Part shown: piece by piece, positions 53,325-64,000 of the stretch | Position numbering within the stretch: position 1 is the first letter of the stretch | Layout of the letters: each line of letters starts with the position of its first letter | Assembly: GCA_031552195.1 (NCBI GenBank) | Contig: JAVBMT010000013.1 | Coordinates: forward strand, 1-64,000 | Direction: 5' to 3' | From: JAVBMP01 sp031552195 | GTDB taxonomy: Bacteria; Desulfobacterota; Desulfovibrionia; Desulfovibrionales; Desulfovibrionaceae | DNA length: 64,000 bases | Made by a program: the position numbers and the translations under genes | The notes under the pieces: model-generated | Seen by the model: only the letters and a program-made list of their open reading frames with translations | What the model was told of the DNA's origin: nothing | The model's database searches: none

Positions 53325-54263
53325 TCAATCCGCCTTATCGGGAAATAAATCCGGGTGCAGGAAGCGGGCCAGCTCTTCAACGGCCTGAATGTTGCGCGGT
53401 CCGGGCCGGGCGAAGCGCTCTTCGTCCACCGCCAGAATCCGGCCCTTGCGCAAGGCCTCAAGCCCGGCGAAATTCGGTCTTTTTTCCAGAGGCACGGGGT
53501 TTTTGTTCATGGGGCCGCGCTGTATGACGTAAACGTCAGGGTTGCGCAGCAGCAGGCGCTCTTCGCTTACCCGCAAAATTTTGTCATTGCCTGCTTCGTC
53601 TTCCGGGCTGAAATAGTTTTCGCCCCCCGCGGCCCTGATAATCGCGTCGCTTATGGAACCGGGCCCGGCGGCCAGCAGGTTCGGGTAGCGCACTTCATAG
53701 AATACTTTGGGCCGGGCGCCCTGCGGCAAGCGCTCCAAGGCGGAATTTACCGCCGCAAGTCTTTGTTCAAGGGCGTTTTCAAGCCTGGCGGCATCTTCCT
53801 CCCGCCCGCTTATGACCCCCAGGGTTTTGACAAGCCTGAACAGGTCGGAAAAATCAGACACGCGGAACACCGCCACCGGCACTCCAAGGCGGCGCAGGGC
53901 CAGAACGGAGTCTTCCGCCTCGGCCCGGCCCTGCATCTGCAACACGAGGTCGGGGCGCAAGCCTACGACCTGCTCAAGGTTGGGCCGCATATGCGTTCCG
54001 ATGACCGGCAGGGAGTTCAGGGCAGGCGAGTTTTCCGCAGCCGTGCGGGCGATGATCAGGCCTTCGCAGCCCATTTCCGCCAGAATTTCATTAAAGGCGC
54101 TGTAAAGGGGCACAATGCGCCTGGCCGGTTCCGGCAGGGTAACGGCCGCGCCGCTGTCGTCGACAAAGCTGACGGGGGCGGCGAAAGGTCCAGGCGGCAC
54201 GGAAAGGTGGAATAACGCCAAGAGCGTGATGATTATGATGCGGGGGGTGGCAAGTTGTCTCAT
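53325..54263 (-). CDS. Periplasmic cobalamin/metal-chelate binding protein (BtuF-like)
   Basis: A 312-residue binding protein of the helical-backbone metal-receptor class, with a signal peptide at about 1-28. The first lobe starts ARRIVPLYSAFNEILAEMG, and the linker region includes LRPDLVLQMQGRAE. BtuF-like proteins bind vitamin B12 or iron chelates for ABC import. No permease or ATPase gene is adjacent, so transporter partners must lie elsewhere. The ligand is uncertain. Confidence 0.82.
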   Translation of the reverse strand: MRQLATPRIIIITLLALFHLSVPPGPFAAPVSFVDDSGAAVTLPEPARRIVPLYSAFNEILAEMGCEGLIIARTAAENSPALNSLPVIGTHMRPNLEQVVGLRPDLVLQMQGRAEAEDSVLALRRLGVPVAVFRVSDFSDLFRLVKTLGVISGREEDAARLENALEQRLAAVNSALERLPQGARPKVFYEVRYPNLLAAGPGSISDAIIRAAGGENYFSPEDEAGNDKILRVSEERLLLRNPDVYVIQRGPMNKNPVPLEKRPNFAGLEALRKGRILAVDEERFARPGPRNIQAVEELARFLHPDLFPDKAD

Positions 54264-54341
54264 GACTGCGCTAAGGGGAGAGCGTGGGCGGTAACGGGCA
54301 GGCCTGCCGGGCTGTCGCTGGGGCAGGCCCGCCCGGCCGTT

Positions 54342-54764
54342 TTATTTCACTTCAATGACTTCGATTTCAAAATTCAGGGTTTCGCCAGCCAGGGGGTGGT
54401 TGGCGTCAAGAATGACGTCTCCCTCTTCCACCGCTATGACGATGAGGTCCATGGGGCCTTCGTCCGTATCGAACGACAGCTCCATGCCGGGCTCGACTTC
54501 CAGTTCCTCCGGCAGTTCCGCCAGGGGCACACTGATTATCAGTTCTTCATCCGGCTGCCCGTAGGCCTGTTCCGGAGCTATTTTGACTTTAACCGTGTCG
54601 CCGGCTTTGCGCCCGACCAGGGCCTTTTCAAAGCCTTCAATAAGCATTCCCTCGCCCATGGTGAATTCAAGCGGCTCGTTTTCGCGCGAGCTGTCGAATT
54701 CAGTGCCGTCTTCCAAGGTGCCGGTGTAATGCACGCGCACGGTGTCGCCGTTTTTGATGCCCAT
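54342..54764 (-). CDS. FKBP-type peptidylprolyl isomerase (SlyD-like)
   Basis: A 140-residue cytosolic folding enzyme. The FKBP core (TVRVHYTGTLEDGTEFDSS and GEGMLIEGFEKALVG) is interrupted by the insert-in-flap chaperone domain (about 70-120), as in SlyD. The metal-binding His-rich tail of E. coli SlyD is absent. AAGGAT precedes the ATG. It lies 44 bp downstream of the RluA gene on the same strand. Confidence 0.92.
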   Translation of the reverse strand: MGIKNGDTVRVHYTGTLEDGTEFDSSRENEPLEFTMGEGMLIEGFEKALVGRKAGDTVKVKIAPEQAYGQPDEELIISVPLAELPEELEVEPGMELSFDTDEGPMDLIVIAVEEGDVILDANHPLAGETLNFEIEVIEVK

Positions 54765-54808
54765 AATGTTATCCTTCTGTGTTCATAGGTGGTTTGTGTT
54801 CCGTAAAG

Positions 54809-55810
54809 TCAAACAGACCAGTCTTCCGGCCAGTCCGGCGGGCAGCTGAAGACGCGTCCGTCCGGCAGGCGCAGGGAAAAGGCGTGCAGCAGGATGCTTC
54901 CGTCCGTCAGGGCGAGCGTTCGCGCATCGTTTTGAGCGCTATAGCGCCTGTCGCCTACAATGGGGTGCCCTCTTCCGGCGCACTGGGCGCGAATTTGGTG
55001 CTTACGCCCAGTAATCAGCGAAACGCGCAGCAAGGTGGCCTGAAACTGCACCGGGGCGTTTCCTTCCCGGCAGACCGCCCGCTCGATAACGCGCAACGGC
55101 TCGGCCAGGCACAGCGCCCTTCGCCCTTCCGCCGCTTTCCGCTCCAGGTCCGGGCCAAGGCGCATTCTTTGGCGCCCGTCCGGTCCGGTTTCCGGAAAAA
55201 TTTCGTCTTCCAGCCTGCGCTCATTTTCCGGCCAGCGGCCCTCAACCCAGGCGTAATAGTTTTTTTCCAGTCCGTTTCCAGCCGCGTCCGCGCTTTTTCC
55301 CGCAAAAAGGGAATGAAGCCATTGCTGGGCTTTGTGGCTGCGGCCGGCCAGGATAAGGCCGGAGCTTTGCTTGTCCAGCCGGTGGGCCGGGGCCGGTATA
55401 AAGCTGTTCCGGGCGAAAAAATCAGCCAGCCTGGCGCTGACGCTGTCTTTCTCATGGCCGCTGCCTGGTTGCGCCGACAGGCCGGGCTTTTTGCAAAGCA
55501 CCAGAAGATCAGGTTCAATGCCCGCAAGGCGCAGCCGGTCGTCTTTGATCGGGCCGAGAACCGGATCGACAGGGTCAAGCCCGTTTTTCGGGGCCGTGCC
55601 GGAGATTTTTCCGGCGAAAGGGGGAACCCGGACGAGGTCGCCCGCTCGTAGCGCGTCAAAAGGCGAAGAGCGTTTGCCGTTGATGCGGCACTGCCCGCCG
55701 CGTATCCAGCGGTGAAGCATGGCTTGAGGCAGGTTAAGGCGTTTTTCAAGAAAACGCAGCAGCTTCAGGCCTTCTTCCGCCGGTGACACGGCCAGCTCTT
55801 TTTGCGTCAT
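54809..55810 (-). CDS. RluA-family pseudouridine synthase
   Basis: Isomerises uridine to pseudouridine in rRNA or tRNA. The protein has 333 residues: an N-terminal S4 RNA-binding domain (about 15-70) and a catalytic domain with Asp146 in the family motif HRLDKQSSGL. It is most like the RluC/RluD branch, but the target position cannot be read from sequence. Confidence 0.9.
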   Translation of the reverse strand: MTQKELAVSPAEEGLKLLRFLEKRLNLPQAMLHRWIRGGQCRINGKRSSPFDALRAGDLVRVPPFAGKISGTAPKNGLDPVDPVLGPIKDDRLRLAGIEPDLLVLCKKPGLSAQPGSGHEKDSVSARLADFFARNSFIPAPAHRLDKQSSGLILAGRSHKAQQWLHSLFAGKSADAAGNGLEKNYYAWVEGRWPENERRLEDEIFPETGPDGRQRMRLGPDLERKAAEGRRALCLAEPLRVIERAVCREGNAPVQFQATLLRVSLITGRKHQIRAQCAGRGHPIVGDRRYSAQNDARTLALTDGSILLHAFSLRLPDGRVFSCPPDWPEDWSV

Positions 55811-56043
55811 GGAGCTTCAAATGTTGAGAGGTTATCGCCGGAGACGCGCCGGCCGGATCAATATTTCCATCTCAATCCGCCCTGGCGGCAGTGTGGCAAG
55901 ATCCGCAAACAGGCATCCCTTAGAGTGGTTTTTCAGCCCGGTCCGGCATGATCAGGGCGTGGGCTGAAACCTCCGGAAATGCGGCCGCTCCGCTCCGATG
56001 TTTGTGACTTATGGCAAAAGCGCCATACGGTCAAGGGGAAAAT

Positions 56044-56072
56044 AGCAGAGCCCGGCCAGGCCGGGCTCTGCT
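56044..56072. terminator. Terminator-like perfect hairpin
   Basis: A 14 bp stem AGCAGAGCCCGGCC/GGCCGGGCTCTGCT around a single A. On the minus strand it is followed by ATTTTCC, after the FG-GAP gene. The remainder of the gap 55811-56094 shows nothing recognisable. Confidence 0.75.
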
Positions 56073-56094
56073 GATGCGGGTTTTATTTTTCCCT

Positions 56095-57774
56095 TTACTT
56101 GCCGTCATCCTGCGGCAGCGGCACCGCCGAGGTTTGCGAGAGATCCAGCGGATAGATGAAGAGCATGGTTTTCACGTCTTTTACGCCCAGCGCGCCGGGG
56201 TGCGTGTTTACGCAGACCACGAGGTCTGTAATGCCGTCGTCGTTGGCGTCCGTAAGCATGTAGTCGGACACGGAGCCTTTGATGCGGCGGGTTTTCCATT
56301 GCAGGTTGAGGCCTGAGCCGTCCCAGTAGAGCGATTCTATTTCCGACTGCGGGAAAGAGCGATAGCGCGAGAAGATTTCCGATGCGGTGGAAATGGGGTG
56401 GTTGGCGAGAACCTCGTAGTTGCCGTCGCCGTCAAGGTCGCAGGGGATGAGGCGGAGCGGGATGTAATAGTAATCTTCCAGCACCTGCCCGTTGCCCAGG
56501 CCGGGCATGGCCGAGCTTACCTCAACCCCGCGCGAGGAACCGGAATATTTTTCTTCGCTTTCCGACAGGCGGCTGTTCTTGCTGGTGTAAACTCGCAGTT
56601 TTTCATACATGGAATACATGATCAGCTTGCTGCTGTCCCCGGGGGCGGCTCCGCCCGGCATGTAGGCGAAGTTGAAGACGTTTCCGCCGTCCGGCAGGGC
56701 AAGGCGCAGGCCTTGGGAATAAGCGTTTCCGTTCTTCACCATTTCGTACACGCCCGGAATGAGGAAGCGGGCTGAATCGGAAGCCTGGCCGATAAGCACG
56801 GAGCGGTAGTCCGGCGGCAGTTTGGCCACGTTCATGTAATAGCCGAATTGCTTGGTTTCCTCCCGGAAATTCTTTCCGTCAAAGCTGTAAATGTAAACGG
56901 TGCCGTTATTGTCGCGGGTGTCGGCGGAAACGGTGTTCACGATCAGCCTGGCGCGTCCGGTGTGGTCAGCGTCGATGGCGCGCAGGGAAAGGGGCTTGTC
57001 AACATTGGGGATTGACTGGGTTCCAATCTGGACAAGGCGGTTCTGCTCCAGGGTGTAAGCGTATAGATCGTGCTCGGAGAGGATGAATATTTCTTTTTTC
57101 CCGTCTCCGTTGGCGTCGAATACTTCAATGCCCACAGAGGTATAGGGCAGCTGCTGGGTGCGAATGACCGTTTCGTCGCCTTCATGCCCGCCGGAATAAC
57201 GGAAGTTGGGGTTGAGGTAGGTTTGTTTCGCGCCGTCTTCGTTATAGATGAATTCCGGGTTCATCTGGTTCACCTTGGCGGCTTGCCTGGGCTGAACCGT
57301 GGCGGTGGGGCCTTTGTCCTGCGGGCGGGCGAACACCTCGGCGTTTATGTTGTCGCAAATGCCCTTGAGGGCCGGAATAAGCTGGGAAACTTTGGTTTCT
57401 CTGGATTTGGGCCAGTTTTTGCCCTGGCGGTCGCGCACGCGCACGTCAAGGCTGGCTTCTTCCCCGATAACGGTGACGCTGCCCCAGACTACGTAGTCCG
57501 CGTTCAGGGCGGCCCGGGCCTTTTCCGCCTCAGCGTCAGTGGTGGCGGCTTTTTTGGCGGCCGCGCTGTCCATGCCTGTTTCAATGAAATGTCCGTCCCA
57601 GTGCAGACGCGACACGAACATGGAAGGAATCGACTGCTCCAGGTATTTATAACCGGCCGGCCCGTTTACGGCAAAGGGCAGCACCACGAACGTCTTGGGC
57701 GCGGCGAAGGCCGTCGCGCAGGACAGCAACAGGGCGGCAAGCGCGCAAAGAACCGTTTTCATATGCAATTTCAT
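56095..57774 (-). CDS. Periplasmic FG-GAP/VCBS-repeat protein with TolB-like N-terminal domain
   Basis: A 559-residue exported protein with a signal peptide (about 1-25). Residues about 26-148 form an alpha/beta domain (KTFVVLPFAVNG to NINAEVFAR) like the extra domain of BamA at 21246-24026. The rest is a beta-propeller-like repeat region with calcium-type loops DANGDGKKEI, DLDGDGNYEVLA and DANDDGITDLV. GGAG stands before the ATG. It has no operon partners. A scaffold or sensor role in the periplasm is plausible but unproven. Confidence 0.82.
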   Translation of the reverse strand: MKLHMKTVLCALAALLLSCATAFAAPKTFVVLPFAVNGPAGYKYLEQSIPSMFVSRLHWDGHFIETGMDSAAAKKAATTDAEAEKARAALNADYVVWGSVTVIGEEASLDVRVRDRQGKNWPKSRETKVSQLIPALKGICDNINAEVFARPQDKGPTATVQPRQAAKVNQMNPEFIYNEDGAKQTYLNPNFRYSGGHEGDETVIRTQQLPYTSVGIEVFDANGDGKKEIFILSEHDLYAYTLEQNRLVQIGTQSIPNVDKPLSLRAIDADHTGRARLIVNTVSADTRDNNGTVYIYSFDGKNFREETKQFGYYMNVAKLPPDYRSVLIGQASDSARFLIPGVYEMVKNGNAYSQGLRLALPDGGNVFNFAYMPGGAAPGDSSKLIMYSMYEKLRVYTSKNSRLSESEEKYSGSSRGVEVSSAMPGLGNGQVLEDYYYIPLRLIPCDLDGDGNYEVLANHPISTASEIFSRYRSFPQSEIESLYWDGSGLNLQWKTRRIKGSVSDYMLTDANDDGITDLVVCVNTHPGALGVKDVKTMLFIYPLDLSQTSAVPLPQDDGK

Positions 57775-57893
57775 AATGACTCCGTGTAAATAGGACTATT
57801 CTTTAACCCATTCGCTTTATATAAACTTTATGCCCGAACTAGACAACATGAGATTTCGCTTTGCGCCGTTTCCCGCTGAAAGCCCCGGCGGCT

Positions 57894-59840
57894 TTAGCTC
57901 ACCTTGGCCCCCGGCGGGACTTCGCAGCCGCCGGTGAGCAGGCAAAGCCCATCCGTTTTATGGGCCGTAAGTATCATGCCCTGCGATTCCACGCCGCGCA
58001 GCTTGCGCGGCGGAAGGTTGGCCACAACCACAACCTGTTTCCCGGCCATTTCCTCTGGCTTGAAATGCTCCGCGATGCCGCTGACTATGCTGCGCGGGGC
58101 CGCTTCCCCCAGGTCAACGGTGAGGCAGAGCAATTTGTCGGCGTTCGGATGGGGGGAACAGGCCAGCACTTTGCCCACGCGCAGGTCAAGCTTTTGAAAA
58201 TCCGCAAACTCGACAGGGGGGGCCGCCGCTTCCGGGGCGGCCTCCGTTTTGTTTTTCGCTGGTTTTTCCTGCGCGGGTTTGCCGCCCTTCTTTCCGCCTT
58301 CCTCTTCAAGCTCGATGCGCGGGAAAAGGTTGGAAGAGGCAGCCAGGGGCGCGCCGGGAACAAGGGCGCCGAAACTTTGAATCTCTTCTTGCAGTTTCAC
58401 GCTTTCCAGAACGAATGGACTGCCCAGCTGCTCCAGCAGCGCAGCCGACGTTTCCGGCATGATGGGCCAGAGGTGCAGGGACACCTTGCGCAGATATTCC
58501 AGTATAGTATAGAGAACCGCTCCCAGTTTATCCGTTTCTCCGGCTTTGAACAGGGCCCAGGGCGCGCTGCTGTCCACATATTTGTTCAGGGCGCGCACAA
58601 GTTCCCACAGGCTTTCCAGCGCGTTGGAAAAACGCAGGTCAAGCGAGAGGCTCTGATAATTGGCCAGGGCGTTTTGCGCCAGTTCGCGCAGGCTTTTTTC
58701 CGGCTCATGGGCGAAGTGTTCCGCCCCTGGCCTGGCCGGAGTTTTGCCGTTCAGGTACTTGGCGGCCATGGAAAGCACGCGCGAGGCCAGGTTGCCCAGG
58801 TCGTTCGCCAAATCGGCGTTCAGGCGGCCGATCAGGGCTTCTTCGGAAAAACCGGCGTCGCTGCCCAGGTGCATTTCGCGCAACAGAAAATAGCGGAAGG
58901 GGTCCAGCCCGTATTTCGCCTTTATTTGCAGCGGGTCTACCACGTTGCCGAGAGATTTGGACATTTTGGTGTCGCGCACCAGCCAGTAGCCATGCACGTG
59001 CAGATGGCGGTAAGGCTCTATTCCGGCCGCTTTCAGCATGATGGGCCAGAAAACGGCATGGGGCTTGAGTATGTCTTTGGCGATAAGGTGTTCCGCCCCG
59101 GCCCAATATTTGGCCCGGTCGCCTTTCAGAGGGGACATGTAGCCGATGAGGGCGTCAAACCACACGTAACAGACGTAATTGTCGTCAAAAGGCAGGTCGA
59201 CGCCCCAGGTAAGGCGGCTTTTGGGGCGCGAGATGCAGAGGTCTTCCAGCACCCCGCCTTCCAGCAGGGCCAGGGCCTCGTTGCGGTAGCGCTCCGGCCG
59301 GATGAAGCCGGGGTTGTCGAGAATATGCTGCTTCAGCCAGCCCTGATACTTGGACATGCGGAAAAAGTAGTTTTTTTCGCTTACGTACTCCGGTTTGGAC
59401 TGGTGCTGGGGGCAAAGGCCGTTTTCCAGCTCTTTTTCCGTATAAAAGCGCTCGCAGCCGTAACAGTAGTGGCCGCCGTACTCGCCGAAATAAATGTCGC
59501 CGTTGTTGTACACCTTCTGCAGGAAAGCCCGCACCGCGGCCGTATGCTCCGCGTCCGTCGTGCGCACGAAATAATCGTTGGAAACGTCAAGCTGCGGCAA
59601 GAGGGCGCGAAAGTCCGCGCTGATGGAGTCGGTGAAGGCCTCAATGCCCATGCCGGCCTTTTCCGCGGCCTTGACGATCTTGTCGCCGTGCTCGTCCGTT
59701 CCGGTAAGCATGCGGGCGTCCTGCCCGAGCAGGCGGCGGAAGCGCACGACCGCGTCGGCCATAATGCTGGTGTAAGCGTGCCCGAGGTGCGGGCGGGCGT
59801 TAACGTAATATATGGGGGTGGTCAGAAAGAAACTGCTCAT
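57894..59840 (-). CDS. metG: Methionyl-tRNA synthetase
   Basis: Charges initiator and elongator tRNA-Met. The protein has 648 residues: HIGH-type HLGH at 18-21, a zinc knuckle (CYGCERF and CPQHQ), the KMSKS motif in DTKMSKSLGN, a helical anticodon domain, and a C-terminal tRNA-binding OB fold (about 545-648). The ATG overlaps the stop of the PSP1 gene (ATGA), so the two are translationally coupled. A short hairpin AAAGCC/GGCTTT at 57879-57895 overlaps the stop. Confidence 0.96.
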   Translation of the reverse strand: MSSFFLTTPIYYVNARPHLGHAYTSIMADAVVRFRRLLGQDARMLTGTDEHGDKIVKAAEKAGMGIEAFTDSISADFRALLPQLDVSNDYFVRTTDAEHTAAVRAFLQKVYNNGDIYFGEYGGHYCYGCERFYTEKELENGLCPQHQSKPEYVSEKNYFFRMSKYQGWLKQHILDNPGFIRPERYRNEALALLEGGVLEDLCISRPKSRLTWGVDLPFDDNYVCYVWFDALIGYMSPLKGDRAKYWAGAEHLIAKDILKPHAVFWPIMLKAAGIEPYRHLHVHGYWLVRDTKMSKSLGNVVDPLQIKAKYGLDPFRYFLLREMHLGSDAGFSEEALIGRLNADLANDLGNLASRVLSMAAKYLNGKTPARPGAEHFAHEPEKSLRELAQNALANYQSLSLDLRFSNALESLWELVRALNKYVDSSAPWALFKAGETDKLGAVLYTILEYLRKVSLHLWPIMPETSAALLEQLGSPFVLESVKLQEEIQSFGALVPGAPLAASSNLFPRIELEEEGGKKGGKPAQEKPAKNKTEAAPEAAAPPVEFADFQKLDLRVGKVLACSPHPNADKLLCLTVDLGEAAPRSIVSGIAEHFKPEEMAGKQVVVVANLPPRKLRGVESQGMILTAHKTDGLCLLTGGCEVPPGAKVS

Positions 59841-61486
59841 TGTTCGGTCCGCCCTTTGTTGTGGTCTTTAAAGCGGCGTTTGTCGTTTCCCGCCTGGTTG
59901 TCCTTGCCCGGCCCGCTTTTGGGGTTAAGCCCGAAGATGTTGCTCCGCCCTCCGCCCGGCGCGCCTTGCTGACGCTGCCGGCCTTCCGCCTGCTCGTGTT
60001 TCGGCTTGTGGCGCTTGTCCGGCCTGGGCCTTTCATTATGTTGGGCCTGATGCTGGGGTTTGGGTTGTTTGCCGCGCCCGGAAGGCAGCCCGTCAGAATC
60101 GTCTTCGGTAAGCAGTTCTTCCGGCAGTATGTTCTCGATTCCTTCTCCGTTTTCCCAGCCCAGGCTTTCGCTGTCTTGCCCGGACAGGGGTTTTACGGAA
60201 TCGCGCCTGCGTTCTCCGCCCGCTTTCCTGTCTTCTCCCCTGATTTCCCTGCCCTCGGAGTTATCCATGCGCACCGGGTTCAGGGCCTGCCACTCTTCAA
60301 GCGAAAGCTCGATTTCTTCGCCGCTTTCCGAGGCGGCGGTGATGCTCTGTTTGAACAGGTTGGCCCGCATGATTTTCAGGGGGCCTCTGGCCGTATTGTA
60401 TTTTTTGCCGGACTTGGGGCAGCGCTGATGAAATTCCTCATAGTTTTCCTGCTCGTAAGAAAGGCAGCAGAGCAAGCGGCCGCAAATGCCGGAAAGTTTG
60501 GTGGGGTTAAGAAAGAGGTTTTGTTCTTTGGCCATTTTAATGGTCACGGGAGCGAAGCGCCGCAAATAGCGGCGGCAGCAGCAGACCATGCCGCAGTTGC
60601 CCAGGGATCCGAGCATCTGGGTTTCATGGCGCACGCCGATTTGGCGAAGTTCTATGCGGGTTCTGTAAGTGCGCACCAGGTCTTTGACCAGTTCGCGGAA
60701 ATCTATGCGCGAAGGCGCGGTGAAATAGAACACTATTTTGCTGCGGTCATGCAGGACTTCAACGTCAACCAGCTTCATTTCAAGTTCGCGCTCACGTATG
60801 CATTCCTTGCAGTGCAAAAGAGCGCTTGAGCCGAGAATCTGGTTGTCGGCCGCGGCCGCGATGTCTTCCGGCCCGGCCATTCCGGCGATGGGGCGGATGG
60901 GAACCTTGACCCCGTCCGCCACGCGCAGGGGCGGCAAAGGACGGCGCAACCTGCGTTTGGCGATTACTTCGGCCAGCCCGACGCCCTGTTCCGTTTCGAC
61001 CAGAATCTTTGAGCCGTTCGCCACCGGGTAATCTCCGGCGCTGAAGAAGCAAACCGGGCCATAGCGGCGGAACTTTACCCCGACCACAATCTCGCTTTCG
61101 TCGTCCGGAGCCGCGCCGGCATCCGGTTCGTCAAGGAATTGTTTGAGAAAGGCGGGGTCTTCCGATTCCAGCACCTCGTCTCCGTGCAGCACGCCAAGCC
61201 GCGCGCCTTCGCCGGAGGGGAGGGAAGAGTTCTGGGCGCGCCAGGAAATGGCCGGGTCAAGTTCTTCCTCGGCGGAGTTCAGGTCGGCGGCTTCTTCCAG
61301 GTCGCTGAAGTCAAGGCCATAGGCGGCGGAAGAAAAGGAAGGCACGCGGATGGCGTCCATTTCCTGGGTATATTCATAAGACGAAGGGCCGCTCTCTTCC
61401 GGCGGGGTTTCGTCCGGCGGCGGGGTTCCGGCGAGGATTTCAACCTCGTCAGGCTCATCCGGCAGGTAGTTGCTTATTGTGTCCAT
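59837..61486 (-). CDS. PSP1-domain protein (YaaT/RicT-like)
   Basis: A 549-residue cytosolic protein. After an acidic N-terminal region (1-115), a PSP1 domain spans about 125-340 with cysteines in LHCKECIRE, GNCGMVCCCRRYL, GICGRLLCCLSYE and HQRCPKSG. In RicT/YaaT proteins similar cysteines help hold Fe-S clusters. The C-terminal 150 residues are basic and low-complexity (Gln, His, Lys, Arg, Gly). The ATG at 61486 has AAAGG six bases upstream. It sits between glnS and metG, suggesting an RNA-linked role. Confidence 0.87.
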   Translation of the reverse strand: MDTISNYLPDEPDEVEILAGTPPPDETPPEESGPSSYEYTQEMDAIRVPSFSSAAYGLDFSDLEEAADLNSAEEELDPAISWRAQNSSLPSGEGARLGVLHGDEVLESEDPAFLKQFLDEPDAGAAPDDESEIVVGVKFRRYGPVCFFSAGDYPVANGSKILVETEQGVGLAEVIAKRRLRRPLPPLRVADGVKVPIRPIAGMAGPEDIAAAADNQILGSSALLHCKECIRERELEMKLVDVEVLHDRSKIVFYFTAPSRIDFRELVKDLVRTYRTRIELRQIGVRHETQMLGSLGNCGMVCCCRRYLRRFAPVTIKMAKEQNLFLNPTKLSGICGRLLCCLSYEQENYEEFHQRCPKSGKKYNTARGPLKIMRANLFKQSITAASESGEEIELSLEEWQALNPVRMDNSEGREIRGEDRKAGGERRRDSVKPLSGQDSESLGWENGEGIENILPEELLTEDDSDGLPSGRGKQPKPQHQAQHNERPRPDKRHKPKHEQAEGRQRQQGAPGGGRSNIFGLNPKSGPGKDNQAGNDKRRFKDHNKGRTEQ

Positions 61487-61494
61487 GTACGCCT

Positions 61495-63195
<1,701 letters not shown>

Positions 63196-63421
63196 AAAAA
63201 ATCACCTCAAAAAATAAAGAGTTGCTGGAATATAGGCTAATAAAGCGGCACGGTCAATTGCCGAAAACCGGGGCAAAGCAAGACCGCCGAACAGCGTTCC
63301 GGGCCGCCCGGAGCTGAACGGGCTGGAGGAAAAACGAGACGTTCAGCCTTGGGAGCATGCGCGGGGAAGCGCGTTTTGGCGTCTTCAAAAACGATAAAAT
63401 GCCGCTTACAAAGCAATTATC

Positions 63422-64000
63422 TCAGGCCGGGAAAAAGAATTCCGGCTTTTTGCGGGCGTTGTTCTTTTTCAAAAAGCCTCTTCCGGCAAGGCAATACAGC
63501 AGTCCGCGAAAGGCGCGCGCTTTTTGGGGGCAGGCCGTTATGCAGGCCGTGCAGCGGATACAGCGCTCCTTGTCCGTTTTTTTCAGGCGTTCCGGGCTGA
63601 TGGCCCCGGCCGGGCAAATTCTGGCGCAGGCCCCGCATCCGTTACAGCTTTTGCCGGTTTTCGGCGTGATAGGCACGGGCTTGAACGCACGGTAAGGAAA
63701 GTTGCCCGGCACAGTAAGGCTTGCCCTTGAAGCTTGGCCGCCGTTCAAAAACTCCGAGGCGAGCGCGGCGCTTTTCCGGGCGAAATCTTCCAGCTCGCGC
63801 AGGTCTTCGCTGTCCGGCCGCCCTTCTCCCGCTTTGGGGAAAATCGAATGGCGCGTTACGCAGGCCGCCGCGCTGATAACCTTGAAGCCGTTGCCTTCCA
63901 TGACGTTTTTAAGTTCCAGCAAGGCGTCGTCATAATGGCGGTTCCCGTAAGCCGCGGCAATAACCGCCGGGCCGCCCCGCCCCTTGAGTTTGCCGAGGCT
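63422..64000 (-). CDS. EFR1-like ferredoxin with flavodoxin-like N-terminus, partial
   Basis: The gene continues beyond the right edge; 192 C-terminal residues are visible. The N-terminal part seen here reads PAVIAAAYGNRHYDDALLEL, the flavodoxin-like half found in EFR1 family proteins. The C-terminal part has two 4Fe-4S motifs, CNGCGACARICP and CIRCTACITACP. It is an electron carrier or its relative, as is common in anaerobes. The 226 bp between it and glnS show no other gene. Confidence 0.85.
   Translation of the reverse strand, partial: SLGKLKGRGGPAVIAAAYGNRHYDDALLELKNVMEGNGFKVISAAACVTRHSIFPKAGEGRPDSEDLRELEDFARKSAALASEFLNGGQASRASLTVPGNFPYRAFKPVPITPKTGKSCNGCGACARICPAGAISPERLKKTDKERCIRCTACITACPQKARAFRGLLYCLAGRGFLKKNNARKKPEFFFPA

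Noticed and set aside
54342..54764. Full SlyD with a nickel-binding His-rich tail
   Set aside because: The protein ends at EIEVIEVK, with no His/Cys-rich tail, so only SlyD-like FKBP is claimed.
57861..59972. A 703-codon open frame antisense to metG
   Set aside because: It mirrors the third-position GC bias of metG on the other strand. MetG has all its family motifs, and this frame has no start signal or recognisable domain.
63196..63421. tRNA gene in the gap next to glnS
   Set aside because: No GTTCGA-type T-loop, anticodon arm or CCA end could be found.

Overview
This 64 kb window is bacterial chromosome, fairly GC-rich and densely coded. The best match is a member of the Desulfovibrionaceae (Desulfobacterota). 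Three things suggest this: an ArsR-methyltransferase fusion regulator next to ahcY (the SahR arrangement), the order dnaA-dnaN-gyrB-gyrA followed by a TPR lipoprotein, fmdB, purB and pyrE, and a mannose-family PTS remnant with its own HPr and enzyme I. These are judged from sequence and memory, with no database search. I see no rRNA, tRNA, CRISPR array, prophage or complete insertion sequence.

Layout. 1-395: a run of nine adjacent DNA hairpins in front of dsdA (D-serine ammonia-lyase). 2.1-4.6 kb: ahcY and its regulator sahR, with a palindromic operator candidate. 4.7-8.1 kb: an NtrC-type activator with a dead receiver domain, probably leaderless, then the periplasmic folding factor ppiD. 8.2-13.8 kb: gpt and a four-gene BMP-type nucleoside ABC importer (purine salvage). 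13.9-15.8 kb (minus strand): a zinc-ribbon protein, sppA and an NlpC/P60-like peptidase. 16.1-25.2 kb: a DEDD exonuclease, a DedA protein, lysS, then lolC-lolD-bamA-kdsD (outer-membrane biogenesis). 25.4-31.8 kb: a CBS-ACT protein, a UPF0126 membrane protein, glmM, a DUF169 protein and a CPA2 cation/proton antiporter. 31.8-34.8 kb (minus): enzyme I, HPr and an orphan EIID. 35.0-38.7 kb (minus): a hybrid histidine kinase and a MerR-like HTH protein. 38.7-39.0 kb: an AT-rich, probable replication-origin region. 39.0-52.7 kb (plus): dnaA, dnaN, gyrB, gyrA, a TPR lipoprotein, a 36-residue basic protein, fmdB, purB, pyrE, an L,D-transpeptidase and a coupled membrane protein. 52.9-64 kb (minus): an ABM monooxygenase, a BtuF-like binding protein, SlyD-like FKBP, RluA, an FG-GAP repeat protein, the glnS-psp1-metG operon and the end of an EFR1-like ferredoxin.

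The most unusual features are non-coding or concern basic machinery. (1) Nine hairpins tile positions 34-306. (2) A MITE-like ~150 bp element with 20 bp inverted ends occurs four times, each time at the 3' end of a gene; one copy supplies the last codons and stop of a histidine kinase, and another overlaps the glmM stop. (3) A second palindromic family lies in other 3' intergenic gaps. (4) DnaA lacks the usual arginine finger and has a changed Walker B, and no canonical DnaA box is visible beside it. (5) A TolB-like periplasmic domain appears to be shared by the N-terminus of BamA and an FG-GAP repeat protein.
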